64,000 nucleotides of DNA from CAYNHZ01 sp964397445 (GTDB lineage Bacteria > Bacteroidota > Bacteroidia > Bacteroidales > UBA932), in NCBI GenBank assembly GCA_964397445.1, contig CAYNHZ010000001.1, positions 434,001 through 498,000 on the forward strand. The letters are read 5' to 3'. A program made the position numbers and the translations under genes. Positions within the stretch are counted from its first letter, which is position 1. The number at the start of each line of letters is the position of its first letter. The notes under the pieces were generated by a model that saw only the letters and a program-made list of their open reading frames with translations, was not told the DNA's origin and did not search any database. Shown here piece after piece: positions 7,330 to 15,346 of the stretch.

Positions 7330-8892
7330 ATGAATTACAGATTCAATCCTCAGATAGCTCAAGAAAGAGCTATTGCACAGCAAATTCACGAAGCTCTTGA
7401 AGGAGACGTTATCGATCAAATTTTAGATTATACTGGGATAATGAATTCGGGTGATGATAGTTCTGTTCGTGATCGTATGACGGTAACAAAACTTAAAGTA
7501 GAATTAGATTTTATGCCTCGTCTTTTTAAAATGGTACAGAGTGTTCGTCAGGCTCTTCATTTTGAAAAGGAAGTTGAACTATATATTACCAATTCACACG
7601 AAATAAATGCTTGTACCCATATGGGAACAACAGAGGGGAAGCCATTAATAATTGAAGTCAACTCTGCTTTGATCGAACTTATGACTGAAGATGAATTAAG
7701 ATTTGTTATTGGTCATGAATTGGGTCATCAAATAGATACGAATCAGAAACTTAAAAAACTCATTTATTTTGTTTATCCCAATCCTGAAGAGATGACTCCG
7801 TTTCTTCTTAAACTTAAAATACGATTTTGGGAGCAATTATGCGAATTAGTAGCAGATAGATACGGATTTTTAGCAGTAGGCGACTTGGATGTTTGCGTTT
7901 CCGCTTTTTTCAAAATGCATTCTGGACTTAATCTCCGTGGAATGAATATCGATATAGATGCTTTTATAAAACATAATAGGCAGGCTCTCAAGTTGTTTAC
8001 GGATGGGGATTTCTTAAGTCTCGGAAATTTTGACCATCCTGTTGATTCGATTCGTATTGAAGCCTTGTATTTATTTGCTAATGCCCGCAGTCAGAAAGAA
8101 CTTGACGAATCTATGATCAAACTCATTGAAGCTATCTCTCGAATGAGTTCTTCTCCTGATGATAGGATTTTACCCTATTTTATAGCATCGTCCGGACTTC
8201 TTATCTCAAATGCTGATGGTGAAATTTCAAAAGAAGAACGCGAACATATATTAATGGGGATTTCTAATTATTATATGTTCCCAAAAGAGATTTTAAATAG
8301 TGTTTGCAATGAAGACATTCTAGATGTATTCAATAAATCTATTCAAGGAATCTTAGAGATAAATCCGGACAGAAAAGCAGAGTTGTTTGGCTTTGTGATG
8401 GATCAAGTGATAGCTGACAAAAAGCTAAATATTGAAGAGGTTAATTGTATGATTAAAATAGGTACTGAGTGTTTTGGCTATGAAATGGGTGATGTAATGA
8501 TGGCTTTTGCACAACGCTTGCGTGGAACGTTCGTCCCCTCTTTCAGCGCTATTTGTGATATTAAAAATAATGACGAGGGGTCGAATAATATTTCTATGGT
8601 TGATAATAGTGGTTCAAAACCTATAGAAGAGCCTTCAGATGAGATACAACCTTCATATAAAAAAGTTATGCTTTCGTATAGCTACTCATTCTTGTGTAAA
8701 AATGATATAGACAAATTAATTAAAGTTATGAATGAGGAGGAACTTTTTAAAGTGGCGTGGTCTTTCTATAAAGGGATTGGTGATTTTCCTCAAGATGATA
8801 ATCAAGCTCTTCAATGGTTTATCCATTCAGGTCAAAACGGATGTAAAGAGGCTATTCCTCATATCAAATACCTCCAGTACAAATTATCTTAA
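7330..8892 (+). CDS. M48-type metalloprotease with TerB-like and Sel1 regions
   Basis: 520 residues with no signal peptide or clear membrane helix, so probably cytosolic. The protease domain has HELGH at 129-133 and a downstream ELVADRYG that supplies the third zinc ligand Glu172, the M48 (HtpX/Ste24-like) arrangement, but without the M48 membrane helices. Residues of about 275-400 read like a TerB-type helical domain, with an acidic segment NADGEISKEEREHIL and a second similar half, ADKKLNIEEVN. The last 60 residues look like a Sel1 repeat (WSFYKGIGDFPQDDNQALQW). It lies 12 nt after the RyR-channel gene and 18 nt before the STAND-like gene. I infer a regulated protease acting within the same system, either activating a partner or serving as the toxic output. 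Confidence 0.7.
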   Translation: MNYRFNPQIAQERAIAQQIHEALEGDVIDQILDYTGIMNSGDDSSVRDRMTVTKLKVELDFMPRLFKMVQSVRQALHFEKEVELYITNSHEINACTHMGTTEGKPLIIEVNSALIELMTEDELRFVIGHELGHQIDTNQKLKKLIYFVYPNPEEMTPFLLKLKIRFWEQLCELVADRYGFLAVGDLDVCVSAFFKMHSGLNLRGMNIDIDAFIKHNRQALKLFTDGDFLSLGNFDHPVDSIRIEALYLFANARSQKELDESMIKLIEAISRMSSSPDDRILPYFIASSGLLISNADGEISKEEREHILMGISNYYMFPKEILNSVCNEDILDVFNKSIQGILEINPDRKAELFGFVMDQVIADKKLNIEEVNCMIKIGTECFGYEMGDVMMAFAQRLRGTFVPSFSAICDIKNNDEGSNNISMVDNSGSKPIEEPSDEIQPSYKKVMLSYSYSFLCKNDIDKLIKVMNEEELFKVAWSFYKGIGDFPQDDNQALQWFIHSGQNGCKEAIPHIKYLQYKLS

Positions 8893-8910
8893 TTTTCTAT
8901 TCTTTTTATT

Positions 8911-11652
8911 ATGGATACTCATTGGAAAAGATATAAAATATTTATATCATCGACATTTAAGGATATGGATGTGGAGAGAGACATTATAAAACAGAATGTT
9001 ATTCCTGCCATTAACAAACGATATCGCTCTCAAAGGATTGAGTTTCAAGCAATAGATCTCCGTCTCGGGATAAATACGTCACAAATGTCCGAGGAAAATT
9101 CTGCAAATAAAGTGCTACAAGTATGCGCACAGTGTATCGACTCTGCACGTCCGTTCTTTATTGGATTAATAGGGGGAAGATATGGATGGATCCCTCCGAT
9201 GGAGAGATGGCGTGAATTTATCGGGCGTTTAGATGAAAATGATAGAGAATTGATGAAAGAGACATTTGGAAAAAGTGTTACGGAGATGGAAATAGTATAT
9301 GGAGCTCTTTGTCATCGTAGCCTTGATACATCACATATTTTATTTTATCTTCGAGATGAGGAGTCCTATAATGGGGTGCCGGGAGATCTACTTGCTCAAT
9401 TTTGCGATAGCGATCCACAACAAGTAGAAAAGCTACAAGATCTTCGTAATCGCATTGTTATGACCATAAGAAGTTATGGCGAAAAGGATGATTGTGTGAG
9501 CAGATATCATATGAATTGGACTGAAGATGGTTTTGAAGATGATAATTTTGCTTCCCTTGTGATAGAGCAATTATCTTCACAGATAGATCACGAACTTGAG
9601 AAGGAACAGATGGTACAGCAGGCTTGGTGGGAAAAAGAGAGGTCACTTCACGAGTCGGTATTTTCCAAATGTCTCAACCATATTTATACAGATTTAGATT
9701 GTTATAAAGTAGAACCTACACAATTGATAATTTGTGGTGGAAGTGGTTCCGGTAAAACATATTTACTCTCTTACTTGTGGCAGCGTAGAATGCAAGAGAC
9801 AGACGATGTATGTTTGGTGGCATCTGTAGGACTTACGCCTAAGAGCCATACTATGAGGGATATCATTGTTAGATGGTGTGTGGAGTTAGAAACTCTACTT
9901 AATATAGATGATATTTGTGATACAGATAAATTTATGGATCCTTCTCAAACAAGTATGGCGCATCTTTGTGATGAATTTTATTGGGCTGTAAGTGAGGTGA
10001 AAGAGCAACTCGGTAGGGATGTGTCTCTCTTTTTGGATAGCGTAGAGATGTTCCGTATTTATTCTCCTGTCGACATCACTCTCTCTTGGATATACAATAG
10101 AGTTAATGTTGTGGTAGCGTGTAATATTCTATATATTGATAACTTAGTTCAAACCAATAAAAATTTGGACTTTGTCACTTTAGATGATTGGAAGAAAAAA
10201 GACATTAGTCGTCTTATCGAATTCTATGAAAAGGATTTGTTTTTCGATATGCCGCAAAAAATGGTTAAACTATTGCTATTAAAGCCACATACACCTGTCT
10301 TTATTCGCTCTGTGTTCCGATTATTTACTGATGGGATGAATGGGGGGGCATTTGCAGAAATAAGACAATCAAAAGGAAATCAAATAGATATCATCAACGA
10401 TTATATAACAGATGTTTACAAAACTGTTTTCGACGATAATGAGGATAACGACGAAATGGTTGCCGCTACAGTTTTTACTATTTTGGGAGGGACATCCGGA
10501 ATCGATGTAGATTGGTGGAGAATTCCTCTTGGTTATATAGCCTCTTGCCCGTGTGGTTTGACTCAGAAAGATATAGCTTTACTTGCAGGAGAAGATTGGG
10601 ATGAAGTAGAATGGGAGCAACTGACCTTTTTTCTCGGGGATTTTTTAAATGAAAATCCTACTGACCATACTTGGAGAGCTTTGGGTGATATTAATTCATA
10701 TTCATTTGACGATGACACTCCATACGAAGATTTGAGTGAATATATAATGGAACTACCTGATGATGATTTTCTACACGAAAATATGTTTCATTATGTTTCC
10801 TTGAAAGGAGGAATATACTTGGAGGATTATTCACATTTTAGTCAGATCTCGGCAAACTTGCTTATGGCAGAAGATTGGTTTACTGATGGGCATTTTGAGG
10901 AGTACTGCGAAGAGCTTTCGGATGAAAATAAAGAAATACTAACAAGTGCAATTACTCAAGCGTTGTTTGGTGACAGAATAGATACCTCACACGATACTGT
11001 GGCCCTAAACAATGCCGCACAAAACATCATTGGACATTTTGCAGACAAAAAAGAGAGGAAACAAATCCTTGAAGATATAAAATCTATAAATGAAATACAG
11101 CCTGCTTTAAAGATGGAAGAGGATGTCAAACGTACTTTTTGTAAGATTTTGGGACGTGATATGGTTTATGAAAAGACTTCAGAAGCAGAGTCTTTTAATC
11201 GCATCAGCGAGAAAGTTAGACATCTTAAAGAGAAGGGTGATTATTTGGAGGCTGTGAAGGAGGAAATAGAGTTTATAGCGTGTATTGATATCGAAAAGTA
11301 TAGGGCTGATCAATCTGGAAATACAACTCACAGAATAGATGATATATTTCTATTGGAAAATCTTACATTACAGTTAATTAATCTTTATGGAGCAGCAGAT
11401 GAACTATTGAATGATAAGAAAGCGATGAAACATATAGATGAAGACATTATTTGTAATATATGTTCTCTTGCCAACGAAGGTTCTCTTGCCACATATCATC
11501 GTCTGTGCCAATTGCTACCACAAAATTTCCTTATACAATATCTTTCTGCACCGTTGAATATTATCAACTCAGAAGCAGATTTTAAAACCAATACATTATT
11601 TATTGTAGAGACAATAGATATGCTGTTGAAGGAGTATAATTCATTATGTTAA
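8911..11652 (+). CDS. DUF4062 - P-loop NTPase (STAND/NACHT-like) protein
   Basis: 913 residues. The N-terminus YKIFISSTFKDMDVERD, followed by FQAIDLRLGI and FIGLIGGRYGWIP, is a DUF4062 domain, a Rossmann-like module also found at the front of eukaryotic NACHT proteins such as NWD1/TEP1. A P-loop ATPase follows: Walker A GGSGSGKT at 276-283 and Walker B VSLFLDS at 371-377. The remaining 500 residues are helical, acidic and without recognised repeats, and would be the sensor part. STAND ATPases switch by ligand-triggered oligomerisation, and in bacteria many are antiviral sensors. It is the third gene of the operon, and its stop overlaps the convergent ATPase gene by 9 bp. The function is inference; the architecture is visible. 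Confidence 0.75.
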   Translation: MDTHWKRYKIFISSTFKDMDVERDIIKQNVIPAINKRYRSQRIEFQAIDLRLGINTSQMSEENSANKVLQVCAQCIDSARPFFIGLIGGRYGWIPPMERWREFIGRLDENDRELMKETFGKSVTEMEIVYGALCHRSLDTSHILFYLRDEESYNGVPGDLLAQFCDSDPQQVEKLQDLRNRIVMTIRSYGEKDDCVSRYHMNWTEDGFEDDNFASLVIEQLSSQIDHELEKEQMVQQAWWEKERSLHESVFSKCLNHIYTDLDCYKVEPTQLIICGGSGSGKTYLLSYLWQRRMQETDDVCLVASVGLTPKSHTMRDIIVRWCVELETLLNIDDICDTDKFMDPSQTSMAHLCDEFYWAVSEVKEQLGRDVSLFLDSVEMFRIYSPVDITLSWIYNRVNVVVACNILYIDNLVQTNKNLDFVTLDDWKKKDISRLIEFYEKDLFFDMPQKMVKLLLLKPHTPVFIRSVFRLFTDGMNGGAFAEIRQSKGNQIDIINDYITDVYKTVFDDNEDNDEMVAATVFTILGGTSGIDVDWWRIPLGYIASCPCGLTQKDIALLAGEDWDEVEWEQLTFFLGDFLNENPTDHTWRALGDINSYSFDDDTPYEDLSEYIMELPDDDFLHENMFHYVSLKGGIYLEDYSHFSQISANLLMAEDWFTDGHFEEYCEELSDENKEILTSAITQALFGDRIDTSHDTVALNNAAQNIIGHFADKKERKQILEDIKSINEIQPALKMEEDVKRTFCKILGRDMVYEKTSEAESFNRISEKVRHLKEKGDYLEAVKEEIEFIACIDIEKYRADQSGNTTHRIDDIFLLENLTLQLINLYGAADELLNDKKAMKHIDEDIICNICSLANEGSLATYHRLCQLLPQNFLIQYLSAPLNIINSEADFKTNTLFIVETIDMLLKEYNSLC

Positions 11653-12948
11653 ATTCGGATGTCGGTACTGTAGATATTCCCAAGCAGGTATTATATTGAT
11701 TTTGAAATTACGATATTCGATTGTATCTTTTTGATTGCACGTTACGAGAGTTCCCTCTTTTATTCCAAGCTCTTCGCAAGCAGCAGTCAATCCTCTAAAC
11801 TCCTCATCTCTATTGTCGTCATCTATCTTCCAAGCAACTTGAGTGGCACTTTTATGTTTTGTCGTTATAAAGTCGCAATCACCACTCCATTTGTTTATGT
11901 AATATTTAATATTGTTGTTATATAATGGATTGGTTCTTAGATGTATATAGACTAAGTTTTCTAATCTTTTATTATTATCTGCGTCTAATGAGGTTGTAGT
12001 TGCAATATTGATAAGTCCCAAGTCGATAGCATATATTTTTTTAGGATTTCTTGACTCAGCTTTGGAAGAAATACTAAATTGCGGAACCATCTCTATTAGA
12101 TATGATTCCCTAAAGAAATTGAAATAGTCAACAACAGTGGCACAAGATCTTATTCCAAACATCCCTGTCAAACTATTGGCAGATATAGGTTTACTGATAT
12201 TTGAAAGGAGAAAAGCTGCAAGCCTTCGAAGCGAATCGATATCTCTTATGGACTTCCTGACAGAAATATCTCTGACAAGAATATCGTCAAGTAAATTTCC
12301 AAGGAATGTATTGTTCTCGTGTTTAATGTATTTAGGCATTCCACCCATCCTTAAATATTTTATCAAGGTTTCCTGATTTCCAACTTGTTTTGTAAAATCA
12401 AGATATTCAGAGAATGAGAATGGAAATAATTCGATATGTTGAAATATTGAATTATCAATTTTACCTTTGAGACACTGTTTTTTATTGCTATGAGATCTGT
12501 CGAGGTCACTACTTTTGGTGTTTGAATTGTTACAAAAAGTTGTTGCGGTAGTAGTATTTGCATCCGAAATAATAACGTGGTAGTCTTCTATTAACAATCT
12601 GTTAATAAATTGATTCCAACCTGGTACTATGTGTATTTCATCAAAAAATAAAGTATCAACACCCCTTAATTCAATTTCATTATGTAGCCTTTGAAAATCA
12701 TTTATTTCAAATCCGGCAAGCCTTATATCCTCAAAATTTAGATACAATGCCTCTAAAAGATTATCTTTTCTTTGTATTTGTAGCATCAAAGTGCATTTTC
12801 CGCATCGTCTTAATCCTGTTATAACTGTGGCTTTACCACCGGAAATAGATATATTCGAGAGAATCTCCCTATCGATTTCAAACCGTTTACTCGAAAAATT
12901 TCTCCTCTGAGAATCAATGATTTCCGATAGAATTTCCTGTTTTATCAT
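11644..12948 (-). CDS. AAA_14/DUF4143 family ATPase with atypical P-loop
   Basis: 434 residues. The layout is that of the AAA_14-DUF4143 family: a Walker A region VITGLRRCGKCTLM (residues 42-55), Walker B TLFFDEIH (D103/E104), FPFSFSEYLDF, then a helical part and a C-terminal PD-(D/E)XK-like segment with CDFITTKHKSATQVAW. Two oddities are visible. The P-loop reads GKCT where the family has GKTT, so Cys52 replaces the Mg-coordinating Thr. The sensor-1 region is expanded by a Thr/Asn/Ser-rich stretch after VIISDA. Family functions are poorly defined and include toxin-like and NTP-dependent roles. It converges on the STAND-like gene with a 9-bp overlap. It may be independent of that operon. Confidence 0.75.
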   Translation of the reverse strand: MIKQEILSEIIDSQRRNFSSKRFEIDREILSNISISGGKATVITGLRRCGKCTLMLQIQRKDNLLEALYLNFEDIRLAGFEINDFQRLHNEIELRGVDTLFFDEIHIVPGWNQFINRLLIEDYHVIISDANTTTATTFCNNSNTKSSDLDRSHSNKKQCLKGKIDNSIFQHIELFPFSFSEYLDFTKQVGNQETLIKYLRMGGMPKYIKHENNTFLGNLLDDILVRDISVRKSIRDIDSLRRLAAFLLSNISKPISANSLTGMFGIRSCATVVDYFNFFRESYLIEMVPQFSISSKAESRNPKKIYAIDLGLINIATTTSLDADNNKRLENLVYIHLRTNPLYNNNIKYYINKWSGDCDFITTKHKSATQVAWKIDDDNRDEEFRGLTAACEELGIKEGTLVTCNQKDTIEYRNFKINIIPAWEYLQYRHPNLT

Positions 12949-13083
12949 ACAATTAATTATATTTTACAAATATACATCAATAATTGATACCAAAAAATGA
13001 AGATATTTGATTTACATAAATAATATTATTTAATAGAAAGATATAATATTAAAAATATTTTATAGTATTTTGATAATTAGCCT

Positions 13084-13111
13084 TTTGCAAAGATAAAAAG
13101 TATTATTTTAG
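13084..13111 (+). promoter_or_regulatory. Probable promoter of the TonB receptor gene
   Basis: TTTG at 13084-13087 and TATTTTAG at 13104-13111 (7 of 8 to TAnnTTTG) are separated by 16 nt, upstream of the ATG at 13133. The 184-bp gap before the gene is otherwise very AT-rich and empty. Confidence 0.45.
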
Positions 13112-13132
13112 CGCACTTAAAAATTAATAAAA

Positions 13133-15262
13133 ATGATAATTAAGAATAAAATCACAACCGTAAAAACACTATCGTGTCTCCTTCTATTTCTTTTATTCTC
13201 ACCACTTTGTTTGATGGCGCAAGAAAATGAACTAAAAAAACAAATTTCAGACACACTTGTCAATTCGTTAGATGAGGTGGTTGTCTCTGCTACAAAAACA
13301 GAACTAAAAACGATAGATGTCCCTTCAAGGATTCAAACTATCCCTATTTATAGGATGAAGGCTAACACTATTTTCAATATAGATGATATTTTTTCTCAGA
13401 TTTCAGGGCTAACCAATAGCCGCTCCGATGGGGTTTATTCAAAGAAATCTACTGTTTCTATGAGAGGAATGGGTGGAGACCAAGGACGAACATTAGTGTT
13501 GATGGATGGGGTTCCGTACAATAAATATTCTACTGGGAGTGTAAATTGGAATATGATAGATCAATACGATGTTGATAGGATTGAGGTTGTAAAGGGTCCA
13601 GGTTCTTCACTTTACGGAGGAAATGCAATGGGTGGAACTATTAATATTATTACAAAAAAACAGCATAGAGGGGTACACGGCTATGCTGGGGTTGATTATG
13701 GCAGTTATAACACAGGAGGTGCTAATGTTGGGGTAAATGCATCTAATTCCGTTGTTTATGGGGGGGTTAGCGGTTTTTATCGCCAAGGTGATGGATTTAA
13801 CTCTTATCCTGAAGATATGAGGGATAGCACCACAATAGCTGCCCCTTTGAGGGAGTATCGTGCTTCTGCTTTTTTAGGATGGAATATCAATAAAAATAAC
13901 ACAATCCAATTTAACGGAGGTTATTATGACGGACTTAGGGGAACCGGAGATCGTGTTTTTATAAAAGGAGAAGATCCTCTCGATACAAAAGGGAGATACC
14001 AAGATCAAGAGTATAGATTGAAGTATAAAGGAAAGGGGACTAACAATTCGTGGGAGATTATTGGATATTTTATGAACGAGAAGATGTCCGAAACAAAATA
14101 TAAGAGCAAACAGTTGTACGATGTTGCCTCTATTCGTCAAGATTGGGGGGCTTTTGCCAATTATTCACATAAAATCGGCACCCATACACGCCTCCTTGCA
14201 GGTATTGAATATAAAGGGGGACTTGTAAATGGAAAAGATGTGTATCGCACTACTACTGATATTGTTACCAATAGAGGTAAATCTGATAATCTTGCGGCAC
14301 TTCTTCAAGCAGAATTTACATTTTTCAATAATAGTTTCTCTATTATTCCATCATTGAGATATGATATAAGTCATTTTCACGATGCTGCATATACTATTGA
14401 CAACCCAACAGATGCAACATTAAGTATGCAACAATTTGTGTCTGACAAATTGGCTGATACAACAAAATGGAGAGGGGCACTGAGTCCAAAATTATCTATG
14501 CAATATAAGTTTAATGAATCATCTCGTATATATGCCTCAGTGTCATCAGGATGGAGGCCAGGATCACTTGAAGATATGTGTTGGTTTGGTGTTAAGAAAA
14601 CAGGTTATATCGTTGCAAATCCAAACCTCAAGGCTGAGAGGGTATATACATACGAAGTGGGTGGTGATGTATTTGTTCTTGGAGGATTTACTATGTCTGC
14701 TTCAGCATTTTATTCTGATGGACACGATTTTATCTATCAAGTTGGAACAGGTCGTAAATTCCCTGACGGCAGAAAAATGAAAGATGAATTAAAACTCAGT
14801 AATGTTGCTCGTGCACGCATTTTTGGAGCAGAGGCTGATTTTGTATATACAAACTTATTTACCAAAGGGTTAGATCTTTTTGCAAACTACACTTACACTA
14901 ATGCGACAATAACCAAATATAATAAGACTTTGGAGAGTGATGCTGACCTTACAGGTAAATTTCTGACTTACACCCCTGAGCATCTTGCCTCTGCAGGTGT
15001 GACATATAGATGCAAATATATTAATGCGAATATTGCCTATACTTGGGAAGGAAAGCAATATATGACAGATGTAAATAGCACTGAAGAAGGGGATATTATA
15101 AAGGCTCACGGCTCTCTAAATGCCAAAATATGGTATAATTTCAGAAATTTTGCGACAATATCTCTTGGAGGAATAAATTTGATAAATGAGAAATACTACA
15201 CCTCTTCGGGGCAAATATCAATGGGAAGGTACCTCTACATTAAATTAGATTTCAGGTTTTAA
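13133..15262 (+). CDS. TonB-dependent outer membrane receptor
   Basis: 709 residues. A signal peptide (hydrophobic LLLFLLFSPLCLMAQ) is followed by the TonB box-like LDEVVVSATKTE, a plug domain (VSMRGMGGDQGRTLVLMDGV, IEVVKGPGSSLYGGNAMGG) and a beta-barrel ending in the aromatic YLYIKLDFRF. It resembles the BtuB/CirA/siderophore type rather than SusC: it is short and has no carboxypeptidase-like N-terminal extension. The ligand is unknown; a siderophore, haem, cobalamin or metal would fit. It stands before an SBP-type sensor kinase, which has its own promoter, so co-regulation is only possible. Confidence 0.9.
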   Translation: MIIKNKITTVKTLSCLLLFLLFSPLCLMAQENELKKQISDTLVNSLDEVVVSATKTELKTIDVPSRIQTIPIYRMKANTIFNIDDIFSQISGLTNSRSDGVYSKKSTVSMRGMGGDQGRTLVLMDGVPYNKYSTGSVNWNMIDQYDVDRIEVVKGPGSSLYGGNAMGGTINIITKKQHRGVHGYAGVDYGSYNTGGANVGVNASNSVVYGGVSGFYRQGDGFNSYPEDMRDSTTIAAPLREYRASAFLGWNINKNNTIQFNGGYYDGLRGTGDRVFIKGEDPLDTKGRYQDQEYRLKYKGKGTNNSWEIIGYFMNEKMSETKYKSKQLYDVASIRQDWGAFANYSHKIGTHTRLLAGIEYKGGLVNGKDVYRTTTDIVTNRGKSDNLAALLQAEFTFFNNSFSIIPSLRYDISHFHDAAYTIDNPTDATLSMQQFVSDKLADTTKWRGALSPKLSMQYKFNESSRIYASVSSGWRPGSLEDMCWFGVKKTGYIVANPNLKAERVYTYEVGGDVFVLGGFTMSASAFYSDGHDFIYQVGTGRKFPDGRKMKDELKLSNVARARIFGAEADFVYTNLFTKGLDLFANYTYTNATITKYNKTLESDADLTGKFLTYTPEHLASAGVTYRCKYINANIAYTWEGKQYMTDVNSTEEGDIIKAHGSLNAKIWYNFRNFATISLGGINLINEKYYTSSGQISMGRYLYIKLDFRF

Positions 15263-15292
15263 AACGATAAATCAAAGATTTAATCGGAAACT

Positions 15293-15323
15293 TTTGCAAA
15301 TCTATTTAAAATAAATACATTTG
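15293..15323 (+). promoter_or_regulatory. Promoter of the SBP/PAS histidine kinase gene
   Basis: TTTG at 15293-15296, a 19-nt spacer and TACATTTG at 15316-15323: a consensus Bacteroidota promoter ending 23 nt before the ATG at 15347. Confidence 0.75.
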
Positions 15324-15346
15324 TGGAAGACAACCTATGAACTTTG

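Noticed and set aside
11640..13132. Direct repeat of the tRNA 3' end marking the far side of an integrated element
   Set aside because: I looked for the T-arm/acceptor sequence between the operon and the TonB receptor and found no match; no integrase gene is present either.
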